Positions 9,210-16,724 of a stretch of DNA of 64,000 bases are shown here, piece by piece (the first letter of the stretch is position 1; the number at the start of each line of letters is the position of its first letter). Origin of the DNA: Ruminococcus sp. (GTDB lineage: Bacteria > Bacillota > Clostridia > Oscillospirales > Acutalibacteraceae). A program made the translations under genes and the position numbers. The notes under the pieces are model-generated. The model was not told where the DNA came from. It saw nothing but the letters and a program-made list of their open reading frames with translations, and made no database searches. The stretch lies in contig JAFTGL010000009.1 of the NCBI GenBank assembly GCA_017457955.1, positions 186,001-250,000 of the forward strand, given 5' to 3'.

Positions 9210-9718
9210 TACTTGATACCCCGCTTCATCATATAGTCCCGCATGCCCGTTCCCGCGGCCTGCGTATGGGTAATGGCGATCGCCAGCGCGTCGGCGGTGT
9301 CGTCGGGCTTGGGCACTTCTTTGAGGTGTAAGAGCCTGCGCGTCATTTCCATCACCTGCGGCTTCAGCGCCTTGCCGTAGCCTGTTACAGCCGTCTTGAC
9401 CTGCAGGGGCGTGTACTCGTACACGGGGATGTGCGCCTGCTCCGCGGCAAGGAGAATAACGCCCCTCGCCTGCGCGACCTGGATCGCCGTCGTCGTATTG
9501 GTGTTGAAATAGAGCTTTTCGATCGACATGACGTCGGGCTTGGACTTTTCGATCAGCTCGACCATATCGTCATAGATCTTCTTTAAGCGGGAGTTGAACT
9601 CGGTGTGCGCTTCGGTTGTGATCGCGCCGAACGCGACAGGGCGGTGCGTAATGCCCTGATAGTCTATGACGCCCCAACCGACGATCGCGTAGCCCGGGTC
9701 GATACCGAGGATAACCAA
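9209..9718 (-). CDS. ruvC: Crossover junction endodeoxyribonuclease RuvC
   Basis: Resolves Holliday junctions by symmetric nicking. Acidic active-site residues are in GIDPGYAIVGWG near the N-terminus, SIEKLYFNTNTTTA in the middle and KPDDTADALAIA near the end. I choose the TTG at 9718 (LVILGIDPG), because AAAGGAG lies 8 nt upstream and homologues begin at this point; the frame is open 30 nt farther upstream to an ATG without a good ribosome site. The product is then 169 aa. It is the first gene of the run that reads down to position 1. Confidence 0.95.
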   Translation of the reverse strand: MVILGIDPGYAIVGWGVIDYQGITHRPVAFGAITTEAHTEFNSRLKKIYDDMVELIEKSKPDVMSIEKLYFNTNTTTAIQVAQARGVILLAAEQAHIPVYEYTPLQVKTAVTGYGKALKPQVMEMTRRLLHLKEVPKPDDTADALAIAITHTQAAGTGMRDYMMKRGIK

Positions 9719-9800
9719 GCCTTCCACTCCTTTGCTCCGAATGTACATAAATAGACAGTTTATTATAGCATAAATACGCCCTTATAGCAATAATAAAATA

Positions 9801-9830
9801 AAAAAAGTCGCACCAATCCGCGACTTTTTT
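9801..9830. terminator. Bidirectional intrinsic terminator
   Basis: A perfect 11-bp inverted repeat, AAAAAAGTCGC / GCGACTTTTTT, with an 8-nt loop, giving a U-tract on both strands. It ends FNT-gene transcription before the ruv operon promoter region. Confidence 0.85.
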
Positions 9831-9857
9831 AAAGGATATATTTATGCAAAAAGATTA

Positions 9858-10493
9858 TTACAAAACTGCCTTTTTCACCGTATGGAACAGTACCGCTCCG
9901 ATCAGATTGCCCAAAGATACCAGCAGGATGTAGACGATCCCCTGCACCGTATACAGTGAGTACGCCGAGGACGCGGCGAAGTAGAACATGTCCGCTACGC
10001 TGTGCTCAAAGCCGCAGAGGATGAACGCGGGGATACAGGTGAACACCAGAAGATACTTCGGCAGGGACTTTTTGTCGTCGTCGCTTCTGAAATAGTCCAC
10101 CGCGATATAGACGAGAATACCGCACAGCGCGCCTAAGATCAGCGTCTGCCACGGTTCTTGCGAGAGCTTTGCTTCGCACAGCGACAAGGCGGTCTCGGCG
10201 AGCTTTGGCTTTGCGAGCTGTACCAGCAGTCCCATCAGCATACAGCCGAGGATATTGCCCAGCCAGATCGTCAGCAGATACGGGATATAGGACGGCTTGT
10301 TTTCAAGGAGATAAGCGGTTTTGCCCGTGAACAGCAAAAAGCCCTGTATCAGGATGACCGACAGTCCCAGTGAGAACAGGATCGCGCCCAGAGGGGCTTT
10401 GTCAGCGGCGACACACGCAAGATACACCGAGCCGCCGAACGAGATCATCACGCCTGCCAATACGGCGGAAAAGAGGTTTTTGACAAACTTCAT
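9858..10493 (-). CDS. Formate/nitrite transporter (FNT) family channel
   Basis: About 211 aa with six hydrophobic segments, the FNT topology. Family marks are the glycine-rich first helix (SAVLAGVMISFGGSVYLA), WLGNILGCMLMG, and the signature CGFEHSVADMFYF with the conserved pore histidine. The family moves small monovalent anions such as formate, nitrite or hydrosulfide; in a fermentative anaerobe formate export is most likely, but this is inference. An upstream GTG at 10529 lies only 2 nt from the predicted -10 element at 10531-10536, so it cannot be used from that promoter. I therefore choose the ATG at 10493. Confidence 0.85.
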   Translation of the reverse strand: MKFVKNLFSAVLAGVMISFGGSVYLACVAADKAPLGAILFSLGLSVILIQGFLLFTGKTAYLLENKPSYIPYLLTIWLGNILGCMLMGLLVQLAKPKLAETALSLCEAKLSQEPWQTLILGALCGILVYIAVDYFRSDDDKKSLPKYLLVFTCIPAFILCGFEHSVADMFYFAASSAYSLYTVQGIVYILLVSLGNLIGAVLFHTVKKAVL

Positions 10494-10530
10494 ATCGTTC
10501 ACATCTTTCGGTTTGATTTTGATTGACACT

Positions 10531-10559
10531 ATTCTACCAGAACCGACGCGTAATTACAA
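10531..10559 (-). promoter_or_regulatory. Sigma-A-type promoter of the FNT gene
   Basis: On the minus strand TTGTAA (10559-10554), 17 nt, TAGAAT (10536-10531). It fixes the choice of start codon for the FNT gene, since the upstream GTG would fall at the transcription start. Confidence 0.6.
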
Positions 10560-10571
10560 TAGTGAGTTTTA

Positions 10572-10925
10572 TCAATTGTTCTTATCGAGCGTTATCGTAC
10601 TGCCGTTACAGCTCAGCTCTACCCTGTCGCCGTAGAGCTGGTAGCCGAAGGTATAGTTCATCCTGCTGTTATCGTCGCAAATGATGATCCTGTCGTCGGA
10701 AATAACGGATAATCCCGATAAACTTAGCGAAAAATCCTCGTTTTCTGCCGAAAAAAACGCTTTTTCATCCTCAAAGGACAAAGAAGCCGTATTGCCGTTA
10801 TCGTATTCCGCGTACCAGCTGTACATCCTCAGCTCATCCGAGGGGCTTGCGATCACCCTTGTACAGCCTGTCAGGATCAGCAAAACAGCCGCAGACAAGC
10901 TCGCTAAAAACATTTTACCGCGCAT
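10572..10925 (-). CDS. Small predicted lipoprotein
   Basis: About 117 aa. A lipoprotein signal peptide (MRGKMFLASLSAAVLLILTGC) ends in the lipobox LTGC, so it should be acylated and held on the outer face of the membrane. The mature part is short, beta-rich and acidic, with no recognised domain. Start taken at 10925 after GGTGATGT; two in-frame starts lie just upstream. It lies alone between the FNT gene and a membrane-protein gene on the same strand. Function unknown. Confidence 0.65.
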   Translation of the reverse strand: MRGKMFLASLSAAVLLILTGCTRVIASPSDELRMYSWYAEYDNGNTASLSFEDEKAFFSAENEDFSLSLSGLSVISDDRIIICDDNSRMNYTFGYQLYGDRVELSCNGSTITLDKNN

Positions 10926-10972
10926 ATACATCACCGTAGTAAGTATATGCGCGGCATAAATCTTTCAGAATA

Positions 10973-11431
10973 TCACGAGGCGTTTTCTCTCATGCGGGTC
11001 GCCTGATAGCCCTGCATGGTCATGAACAGACCGATGACGTTGAAGATCAGCGTGATGACGGCGCCGATCGCGATCATCGCGCCGATACCGAAGGTGATGA
11101 CGATGGCGCACGCGACACAGCACAATGCGCTGACCAGATACTTTTTCTTTGATTTCTTATCTAAGAGACAGAAGAAGAACGCCACCATCGGGAAGATCAC
11201 CAGTACCGCGCCGACGATCACCAGCATGAAATCGCCCTTCTCGCCGTAGCCATTGTTCTGGATCAGCATATTGAACGCGGTGATATACGCGAAGCCCTCG
11301 TCGACCTCGCCCTGCATAAAGGGAAACGTCGTCAGGACCGTCTGGATAAAATACAGCACCGCCAGAAAAATGCGGATATGCTTCTCGGATTTTGACTCTA
11401 CGTTCTCTTCCACTACCGTATATTTTGCCAT
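10973..11431 (-). CDS. Four-helix integral membrane protein, unknown function
   Basis: About 152 aa beginning MAKYTVVEENVESKSEKH, a charged cytoplasmic N-terminus, followed by four hydrophobic segments. A Lys-rich loop (DKKSKKKY) separates helices 2 and 3, which by the positive-inside rule should be cytoplasmic. No catalytic motif is visible. The ATG at 11431 follows GAGGTG by 5 nt. The small lipoprotein gene follows 47 nt downstream on the same strand and may be co-transcribed. Confidence 0.6.
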   Translation of the reverse strand: MAKYTVVEENVESKSEKHIRIFLAVLYFIQTVLTTFPFMQGEVDEGFAYITAFNMLIQNNGYGEKGDFMLVIVGAVLVIFPMVAFFFCLLDKKSKKKYLVSALCCVACAIVITFGIGAMIAIGAVITLIFNVIGLFMTMQGYQATRMRENAS

Positions 11432-11512
11432 AATGCACCTCATGTAACATTCAAAATCAAATTCAACATCAGTATATTAACACATTATTCACAACAATTC
11501 AACATTTATCGT

Positions 11513-11540
11513 TTGACAACTCCATAAAAAATGCTATACT
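11513..11540 (+). promoter_or_regulatory. Sigma-A promoter of the GH13-DUF1653 gene
   Basis: TTGACA (11513-11518), 16 nt, TATACT (11535-11540), 32 nt before the start codon. A GGGAGG ribosome site lies between. Confidence 0.8.
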
Positions 11541-11571
11541 CTTAAAGGATTCAAACTCGGGAGGTAACCAT

Positions 11572-13218
11572 ATGCATTGGATTCATGACACTGTTATCTA
11601 TAATATTTATCCGCTGGGATTCTGCGGCGCTCCCAAGCACAATGACTTTCAGCTGACCTACCGTCTGGATAAGATCTATGACTTCATCCCCCATTTCAAG
11701 AAAATGGGTGTCAACTGTATCGTATTCAATCCTGTATTCGAAAGCAGCAGGCACGGCTACGACACCATCGACTACAGGAAGATCGACAGCCGCTTAGGCG
11801 ATAACGCGAGCTTCAAGAGGATCTGCGATACGCTTCATCAGAACGGGATCCGCGTCATCCTCGACGGCGTGTTCAACCACGTCGGGCGCGACTTCTTCGC
11901 CTTCAAGGATATTCAGGAGCGCGGGATGGGCTCGATCTACACCTCATGGTTTTACAACATCCGCTTTGACCAGATGAGCCCCTACGGCGACAATTTCAGC
12001 TATGAGGGCTGGGCAGGCTTCTATGATCTGGTCAAGCTGAATTTACAGAACAACGACGTTGTCGAATATCTGATGGACGCCGTGCGCTACTGGATCGACG
12101 AATTCGACATCGACGGTCTCAGACTTGACGCGGCGAACGTGATGGACGTCAACTTCTTTAAGCGCCTGCGGTGGGTCTGCAAGGAGAAAAAGCCCGATTT
12201 CTGGATGTACGGCGAGATCGTCGGCGGCGACTACAACCGTCTGGCGAACAACGATACGCTCGACTCCGTCACCAACTACGAGATCTACAAGGGGCTTTTC
12301 TCCAGCCACAACGACCGCAACTACTTTGAGTTTGCCCACTCCATCGACCGCCAGTGCGGCGACTGGGGCATGTACAAGAACATCTACATGTACAATTTCG
12401 CGGACAATCATGACGTCACGCGACTTGCGAGCATCATCCGCGACAAGGCACTACAGAAGAACGTTTACACCATGCTTTACTGCATGCCCGGCGTACCGTC
12501 GGTCTACTACGGCAGTGAGTTCGGCATGGAGGGCCGCAAGCAGCGCCATTCCGACGACGATCTCAGACGAGAGCTGAACCTCGACGCCCTCGAGAATCCC
12601 GACTACAGCCTGTTTGAGCATATCTGCAAGTTAGGCTATCTCAGACATCACCTTGAAGCCCTGCAAAACGGCAAATACAAGAACGAGATGATCCAGCTCG
12701 AGCACATGTGCTTCTCGATGAAAACCGACAGCCAGAAGGTCTATATCCTGCTCAACCAGAGCAATGAGCACCGCAATATCGGGATCAACACGAACTTTAA
12801 CGGCGTGCTGACCGACGTGCTCAACGATAATCAGCAGTACGGCTGTAACGGCTGGGTCGAGATCAGCGTACCGCCGATGAGCTCAATGATCCTTGTGGAG
12901 AACGACGGCTCTTTCCGTATCACCTATCCGACAGGATCGGAAGAGACGGTCGTTTTCGCTGAGGAAAGCTCACATGTAGCGGAAGAAGCCGTCCCCGAGC
13001 TTGTGCCCGAGGAGATCACCAAAGGCAGATACAGACATTTCAAGGGCAACGAGTATGAAGTAATCGACTTTGCGAAGGACAGCGAGACGGCAGAGAAAAT
13101 GGTCATCTACCGCGCGCTGTACGGCGAGCGCGAGTTGTGGGTGCGTCCCTACGAAATGTTCCGTGAGATCATCGAGCGGGACGGCACAAAGATGAAAAGA
13201 TTTGAGAAAATAGACTGA
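11572..13218 (+). CDS. Intracellular GH13 alpha-amylase-family enzyme with C-terminal DUF1653
   Basis: 548 aa with no signal peptide, so probably cytoplasmic. Residues 1 to about 360 form a GH13 TIM barrel: VILDGVFNHVG (region I), DGLRLDAANV (nucleophile Asp), MYGEIVGG (acid/base Glu), and FADNHDVTR (third acidic residue). A C-terminal beta domain follows. The last 65 residues, from GRYRHFKGNEYEVIDFAKD through MVIYRALYGERELWVRPYEMF, match the DUF1653 pattern, which normally forms a stand-alone protein. Likely role: hydrolysis of imported maltodextrins. It is monocistronic, with its own promoter and a terminator at 13339. Confidence 0.88.
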   Translation: MHWIHDTVIYNIYPLGFCGAPKHNDFQLTYRLDKIYDFIPHFKKMGVNCIVFNPVFESSRHGYDTIDYRKIDSRLGDNASFKRICDTLHQNGIRVILDGVFNHVGRDFFAFKDIQERGMGSIYTSWFYNIRFDQMSPYGDNFSYEGWAGFYDLVKLNLQNNDVVEYLMDAVRYWIDEFDIDGLRLDAANVMDVNFFKRLRWVCKEKKPDFWMYGEIVGGDYNRLANNDTLDSVTNYEIYKGLFSSHNDRNYFEFAHSIDRQCGDWGMYKNIYMYNFADNHDVTRLASIIRDKALQKNVYTMLYCMPGVPSVYYGSEFGMEGRKQRHSDDDLRRELNLDALENPDYSLFEHICKLGYLRHHLEALQNGKYKNEMIQLEHMCFSMKTDSQKVYILLNQSNEHRNIGINTNFNGVLTDVLNDNQQYGCNGWVEISVPPMSSMILVENDGSFRITYPTGSEETVVFAEESSHVAEEAVPELVPEEITKGRYRHFKGNEYEVIDFAKDSETAEKMVIYRALYGERELWVRPYEMFREIIERDGTKMKRFEKID

Positions 13219-13226
13219 TTCTTATA

Positions 13227-13335
13227 GAAAATGAGGAATTAGGAATGAGGAATTGAAGGCGGATATCATTTTTATCAATCCAAAACGCGAAGCGTTTCCC
13301 AAAATTTCTAATTCCTATTTTCTAATTCCTAATTC
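13227..13335. repeat. Palindromic AATTAGGAATT-type repeat element
   Basis: Left arm 13227-13255 has repeated GAGGAATTAGGAAT units. The right arm 13303-13335 has the complementary TCTAATTCCTATTTT and CTAATTCCTAATTC. A small inner hairpin AAACGC-gaa-GCGTTT lies at 13283-13297. The non-coding element of about 110 bp separates the amylase from its terminator and looks like a small dispersed palindromic element. Confidence 0.6.
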
Positions 13336-13338
13336 AGA

Positions 13339-13367
13339 AGTTGCATAGTTTTATGCAACTTTTTTTG
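13339..13367 (+). terminator. Intrinsic terminator after the amylase gene
   Basis: 9-bp stem AGTTGCATA / TATGCAACT with a GTTT loop, followed by a T-run to 13367. Confidence 0.85.
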
Positions 13368-13400
13368 TTATACGGCTATAAGTAGAAGGGAGTTTTGCAT

Positions 13401-13985
13401 ATGAAATACAAAAACGGATGGCTGAAATTATACCGAAAAATCTTTGAGAATCCTACGATCACCCGCTCGCCCGAGCATATGGTCGTATGGCTTTATCTTC
13501 TGTGTCACGCGACGGCACAGCCGTACAGAGCGATCTTTAACGGTAAAGAGATCGAGCTGAAAGCTGGTCAGCTGATTACAGGCAGAAAAGTGATTTCTCA
13601 ATGTGTGAAAAGCAAAATTGCGGAATCCAAAGTACAGCGGGTGCTGAAGGACTTCGAAAACGCACATCAAATTGAACAGCAAACCTGCAACAAAAACCGC
13701 TTGATCACGGTCGTTAATTGGGAGTCATACCAAAACAGTGAACAGCCAAATGAACAACTACCGAACACCGAGCGAACATCGACTGAACATCAAATAAACA
13801 ACACGCGAACAACTGCTGAACATCAGCCGAACATCAAGCGAACATCAACTGAACAACAACTGAACACATATAAAGAAAATAAAGAAATAAAAGAAGATAA
13901 AGAATCCTCTTCTGAAAAGGGTTTTAACCATATGAGCGTTGAAGAGGCGTGGGAGATCATGATGAGAAGGAATGGACAAGCCTGA
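13401..13985 (+). CDS. Phage-type replication protein N-domain with repetitive tail
   Basis: About 194 aa. Residues 1-110 resemble the replisome-organiser/DnaD-like N-terminal domain of Firmicutes phages: WLKLYRKIFENPTI, VVWLYLLCHATA, LKAGQLITGRKVIS, and a winged-helix ending in ITVVNWESYQ. Residues 115-160 are a degenerate tandem of NxxxTSTEHQ-like units, followed by a Lys/Glu stretch. Start at the ATG at 13401, 8 nt after GGGAG. No other phage gene is adjacent, so it is a remnant or a domesticated orphan. Its target origin is unknown. Confidence 0.6.
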   Translation: MKYKNGWLKLYRKIFENPTITRSPEHMVVWLYLLCHATAQPYRAIFNGKEIELKAGQLITGRKVISQCVKSKIAESKVQRVLKDFENAHQIEQQTCNKNRLITVVNWESYQNSEQPNEQLPNTERTSTEHQINNTRTTAEHQPNIKRTSTEQQLNTYKENKEIKEDKESSSEKGFNHMSVEEAWEIMMRRNGQA

Positions 13986-14011
13986 TCGGAAATAAACGTT
14001 CCGAAATAATC

Positions 14012-14040
14012 AAAGCCCGCCGATGATCTCGGAGGGCTCA
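14012..14040 (-). terminator. Terminator-like hairpin after gtrA-type gene
   Basis: On the minus strand GAGCCCTCCGA / TCGGCGGGCTTTG with one mismatch, then a moderately T-rich tail. It lies 24 nt after the GtrA stop. Confidence 0.55.
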
Positions 14041-14063
14041 TGTGACAGAATGATGTTTATGTA

Positions 14064-14543
14064 TCAAAGGTCGTTCGATTCTTCGGAAGCGTTCTCAAGC
14101 TCTTTTCTCGATTTCTTCGCTTCTTTTTCCACATACTTTTCATCATTGTCGACCTGCTTGCCGTAGACGACAAAGCGGGTAAAGAGGAACTCGGTGATGA
14201 AGTTCAGCAGCATGCTCAGCAGCTCGACCACGTAATGGTTCCACATCAAAGTCTCCGCCAGATAGTTGCCGCCGATGGTGGAGAGCGGCGTGAAGGCGCA
14301 GTAGTACAGGAACACCTTGAACATCGCCAGCGGGACGTTCGCGGCAGAGTGGAAGGTGAATTTACGGTTGATGGTGAAGTTGTATACGACCGACAGCACC
14401 AGCGAAATCAGATAGCAGGGCCAGTAGCTCCACGGCGTCAGCTCGGTCAGCAAGGTGAACGAAACGATCTGAATGACGCCTGCCGAGATCGAAAACAGGA
14501 CAAACTTCAATGTACGGATAAGCTCTTTCTTTTTATTGCTCAT
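14064..14543 (-). CDS. GtrA-family membrane protein
   Basis: 159 aa with four hydrophobic segments in two pairs, as in GtrA proteins. Typical marks are FVLFSISAGVIQIVSF in helix 1, VVYNFTINRKFTF between helices 2 and 3, and NFITEFLFTRFVVYG at the end of helix 4. GtrA proteins are thought to help move or modify polyprenyl-linked sugars for surface polysaccharides. The charged C-terminal tail (about 35 residues, Glu/Lys) is longer than usual. It lies downstream of the LCP gene, separated by a terminator. Confidence 0.85.
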   Translation of the reverse strand: MSNKKKELIRTLKFVLFSISAGVIQIVSFTLLTELTPWSYWPCYLISLVLSVVYNFTINRKFTFHSAANVPLAMFKVFLYYCAFTPLSTIGGNYLAETLMWNHYVVELLSMLLNFITEFLFTRFVVYGKQVDNDEKYVEKEAKKSRKELENASEESNDL

Positions 14544-14570
14544 AATAACCTCTTGATTCTTTCATTACAC

Positions 14571-14605
14571 AAAAATGCGGAAACCCGTATGACGCGGGCT
14601 TCCGC
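14571..14605 (-). terminator. Intrinsic terminator after the LCP gene
   Basis: Minus-strand stem GCGGAAgCCCG / CGGGtTTCCGC followed by ATTTTTGT. It separates the LCP gene from the GtrA gene. Confidence 0.8.
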
Positions 14606-14617
14606 GGAATCTCAGTC

Positions 14618-15802
14618 TTATTGTGCGGCTGCAGAAGAGGAAGTGGAAGATCCTCCCGATACGGAATCCTCATAAATGAACTTCGCCACATCCTTGCGGA
14701 CGCCGTCCCAGTCGTCGATGACGATAACGCTCTGACCGTCGTTGGTCGTGCCGTATCTCCAGTGACCGAGGGTCGGCAGGGACATTTCTTCCATATCATA
14801 GCCGATATAGGTCATCATGTTGGAGACGAGGAAGGTGATGTCGCCCTTCTTTAAGTTGGTGGTGACCAGAGGACCGATCTTGTTGGCGATCGAGACCAGC
14901 TCGGTCAGCGACGCGTCCTCACGCAGATTCTTGATGATGGTCTGGATCAGGTTGCGCTGACGGGAGGTACGGTCCCAGTCGTCGCCGGAGAAGCTGTAGT
15001 CGGGGTTGCCGCCCAAGCTCTCTTCGCCGCGGTCACGCGCGTACCATAAAGCCTGATAGCCGTCAAGGTGCATCATCTGCTTCTCTTTGGTCTCATCGTA
15101 CTGTAAGAAGCTGGTGACGTCAGTCTGATCGTTGACGTCGATCTGGGCGTTGATATACTTGATCTCTTCGAGGGTCAGCTCGATGTCTACGCCGCCCAGC
15201 GCTTCGATGACCTGACGGAAGGACGAAAAGTCGACCGTCGCGTATTTATCGACCTTGATTCCGAAGTTGGTTTCGATGGTGTCGATGGAAAGACGCTCGC
15301 CGCCGAAGGTGAACGCGGAGTTGATCTTGTTGTCGCCGTAGCCCGGGATGCTGACGTAGGTGTCGCGCTGGAAGGAAGTCAGCTTGAGCTTTTTATTCAC
15401 GTTATCGATGGATAACAGGATCGTCGTATCGGAACGTCCGTGATCCTCCGCGCTGGCGGGAGTATCCTGACCGAACAAGAGGATGTTCAGCACGTTGTCG
15501 CTCGACAGAAGCGTCGCGCCGCCGCTTTGGACGGAATAGGTCGTTGTCTCTGATGTATTAGAGGTCGGAGCGGGAGCGAGGGGTTCAAGCTCCTTGAAAT
15601 TCATCTGATCAAGCACATTGTAGTAAAAGACCAGACCCGAGCCGACCAACAGCATGATCAGCGAGAGAACCAGAACAAAGATCCTTCTGCCCAAGCCTTT
15701 GTTCTTGCGCTTCTTCGGAGCGCTGCGGCGTTCACTGCCGTAGAGCTTGTTTACATCAGCGGATGATGAAATATCAACAAAATCATCGTTGTATTTTGCC
15801 AT
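14618..15802 (-). CDS. LytR-CpsA-Psr (LCP) family cell-wall polymer transferase
   Basis: 394 aa. Short cytoplasmic N-terminus, one membrane helix near residues 35-58 (RRIFVLVLSLIMLLVGSGL), then an extracellular LCP domain. Visible active-site features are GRSDTTILLSID, LTSFQRDTYVSIPGYG, NKINSAF and the later ARDRGEESLG. LCP enzymes transfer lipid-linked glycopolymers such as teichoic acids or capsule onto peptidoglycan. The C-terminus ends in a low-complexity Gly/Ser/Ala run. The ATG at 15802 has AAAGGCGG upstream. Confidence 0.9.
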   Translation of the reverse strand: MAKYNDDFVDISSSADVNKLYGSERRSAPKKRKNKGLGRRIFVLVLSLIMLLVGSGLVFYYNVLDQMNFKELEPLAPAPTSNTSETTTYSVQSGGATLLSSDNVLNILLFGQDTPASAEDHGRSDTTILLSIDNVNKKLKLTSFQRDTYVSIPGYGDNKINSAFTFGGERLSIDTIETNFGIKVDKYATVDFSSFRQVIEALGGVDIELTLEEIKYINAQIDVNDQTDVTSFLQYDETKEKQMMHLDGYQALWYARDRGEESLGGNPDYSFSGDDWDRTSRQRNLIQTIIKNLREDASLTELVSIANKIGPLVTTNLKKGDITFLVSNMMTYIGYDMEEMSLPTLGHWRYGTTNDGQSVIVIDDWDGVRKDVAKFIYEDSVSGGSSTSSSAAAQ

Positions 15803-16006
15803 CTGAAAGATACCGCCTTTCGTGGTTATTCGTCATGACAGGATATGCGCATGTACCTGCACATCATAAATATACAGTATAATTATACTCACAGAAAGCC
15901 TTTTTATTTTCTATAAAGGAATTATTGTCGAAATTAATATTTTTTTTACAACTTATAGTATATTATGTCGCGGCAAAAGGCATATCTTGTGTAATATAAC
16001 ATGCTT

Positions 16007-16579
16007 TTATCCCAGCTCGTCAAGCGTCAGATAGTAGGCGGGCATGCACTCTTTCATGAAGATATCGAGGGCGGGCAGGTTCATGTCGGCGATCGCCTGT
16101 TCGGTCGCTTCCTTGGCTTTTAAGAACTCATTGTTCCCCATCCTGACCTCTTCGACGCACTTGATCAAGGCGGAGAGCTTGTCGGCGGCTTTGACATACT
16201 TCTCCAGCACCTTATCCTCATTGGAGATGACGGGACGGTAGATCTCCCTGAGATCCTCGGGGAGCATCGCGATCAGCCTGTCCTCGGCGACCTTTTCGAT
16301 CGCCTTATAGGCGTTTTTGATCTCGGGGTTGTAATACTTGATCGGGGTGGGCATATCACCCGTGATGATCTCGCCCGCGTCATGGAACATCGCGATGACC
16401 GCCGCTTTGTCCGCGTCAAGATCCTCATGAAGCCGTACGTTCGCGATATTGACCAGCGCGTGCGCGAGGATCGCGGCTTCGAGGCTGTGCTCGGAGATAT
16501 TCTCGGTTTTTGTGTTGTTCATCAATCCCCAGCGGTCGATATATTTCATTCTGGAAATCATTGCGAAAAAGCTGTTCAT
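16007..16579 (-). CDS. HD-domain 5'-deoxynucleotidase, YfbR-like
   Basis: 190 aa. The YfbR fold signature is clear: SRMKYIDRWGLM, then NISEHSLEAAILAHAL with the first metal His, and AMFHDAGEIITGDMPTPIKY with the HD pair. A conserved Asp sits later in the AADKLSAL stretch. These enzymes dephosphorylate deoxynucleoside monophosphates and are cytoplasmic. It stands alone on the minus strand, divergent from the YfhO operon. Confidence 0.88.
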   Translation of the reverse strand: MNSFFAMISRMKYIDRWGLMNNTKTENISEHSLEAAILAHALVNIANVRLHEDLDADKAAVIAMFHDAGEIITGDMPTPIKYYNPEIKNAYKAIEKVAEDRLIAMLPEDLREIYRPVISNEDKVLEKYVKAADKLSALIKCVEEVRMGNNEFLKAKEATEQAIADMNLPALDIFMKECMPAYYLTLDELG

Positions 16580-16640
16580 TGGATAATCTCCTCATTTTTG
16601 ACAAAATCATAAAATAATTCGTGCATTTTCAGATAATGTG

Positions 16641-16649
16641 TGCTATAAT
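16641..16649 (+). promoter_or_regulatory. Extended -10 promoter upstream of yfhO-like operon
   Basis: TGCTATAAT, an extended -10 (TGnTATAAT), 75 nt before the start codon. No good -35 is seen at 17 nt, which fits extended -10 promoters. Confidence 0.6.
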
Positions 16650-16724
16650 ACATTAGTTAAAGTGCGTTATCATCATAACACATTTTTCCCGTAAGGTAAA
16701 GAACTTTCGACAGGAGGGCGTAAA

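Noticed and set aside
8118-9236. Long plus-strand open frame opposite ruvA and ruvB
   Set aside because: Fully antisense to two well-conserved genes, with the odd His/Arg-rich composition expected from reading such genes backwards and no ribosome site.
10494-10529. Upstream GTG start for the FNT gene
   Set aside because: It lies 2 nt from the predicted -10 element and so would not be within the transcript.
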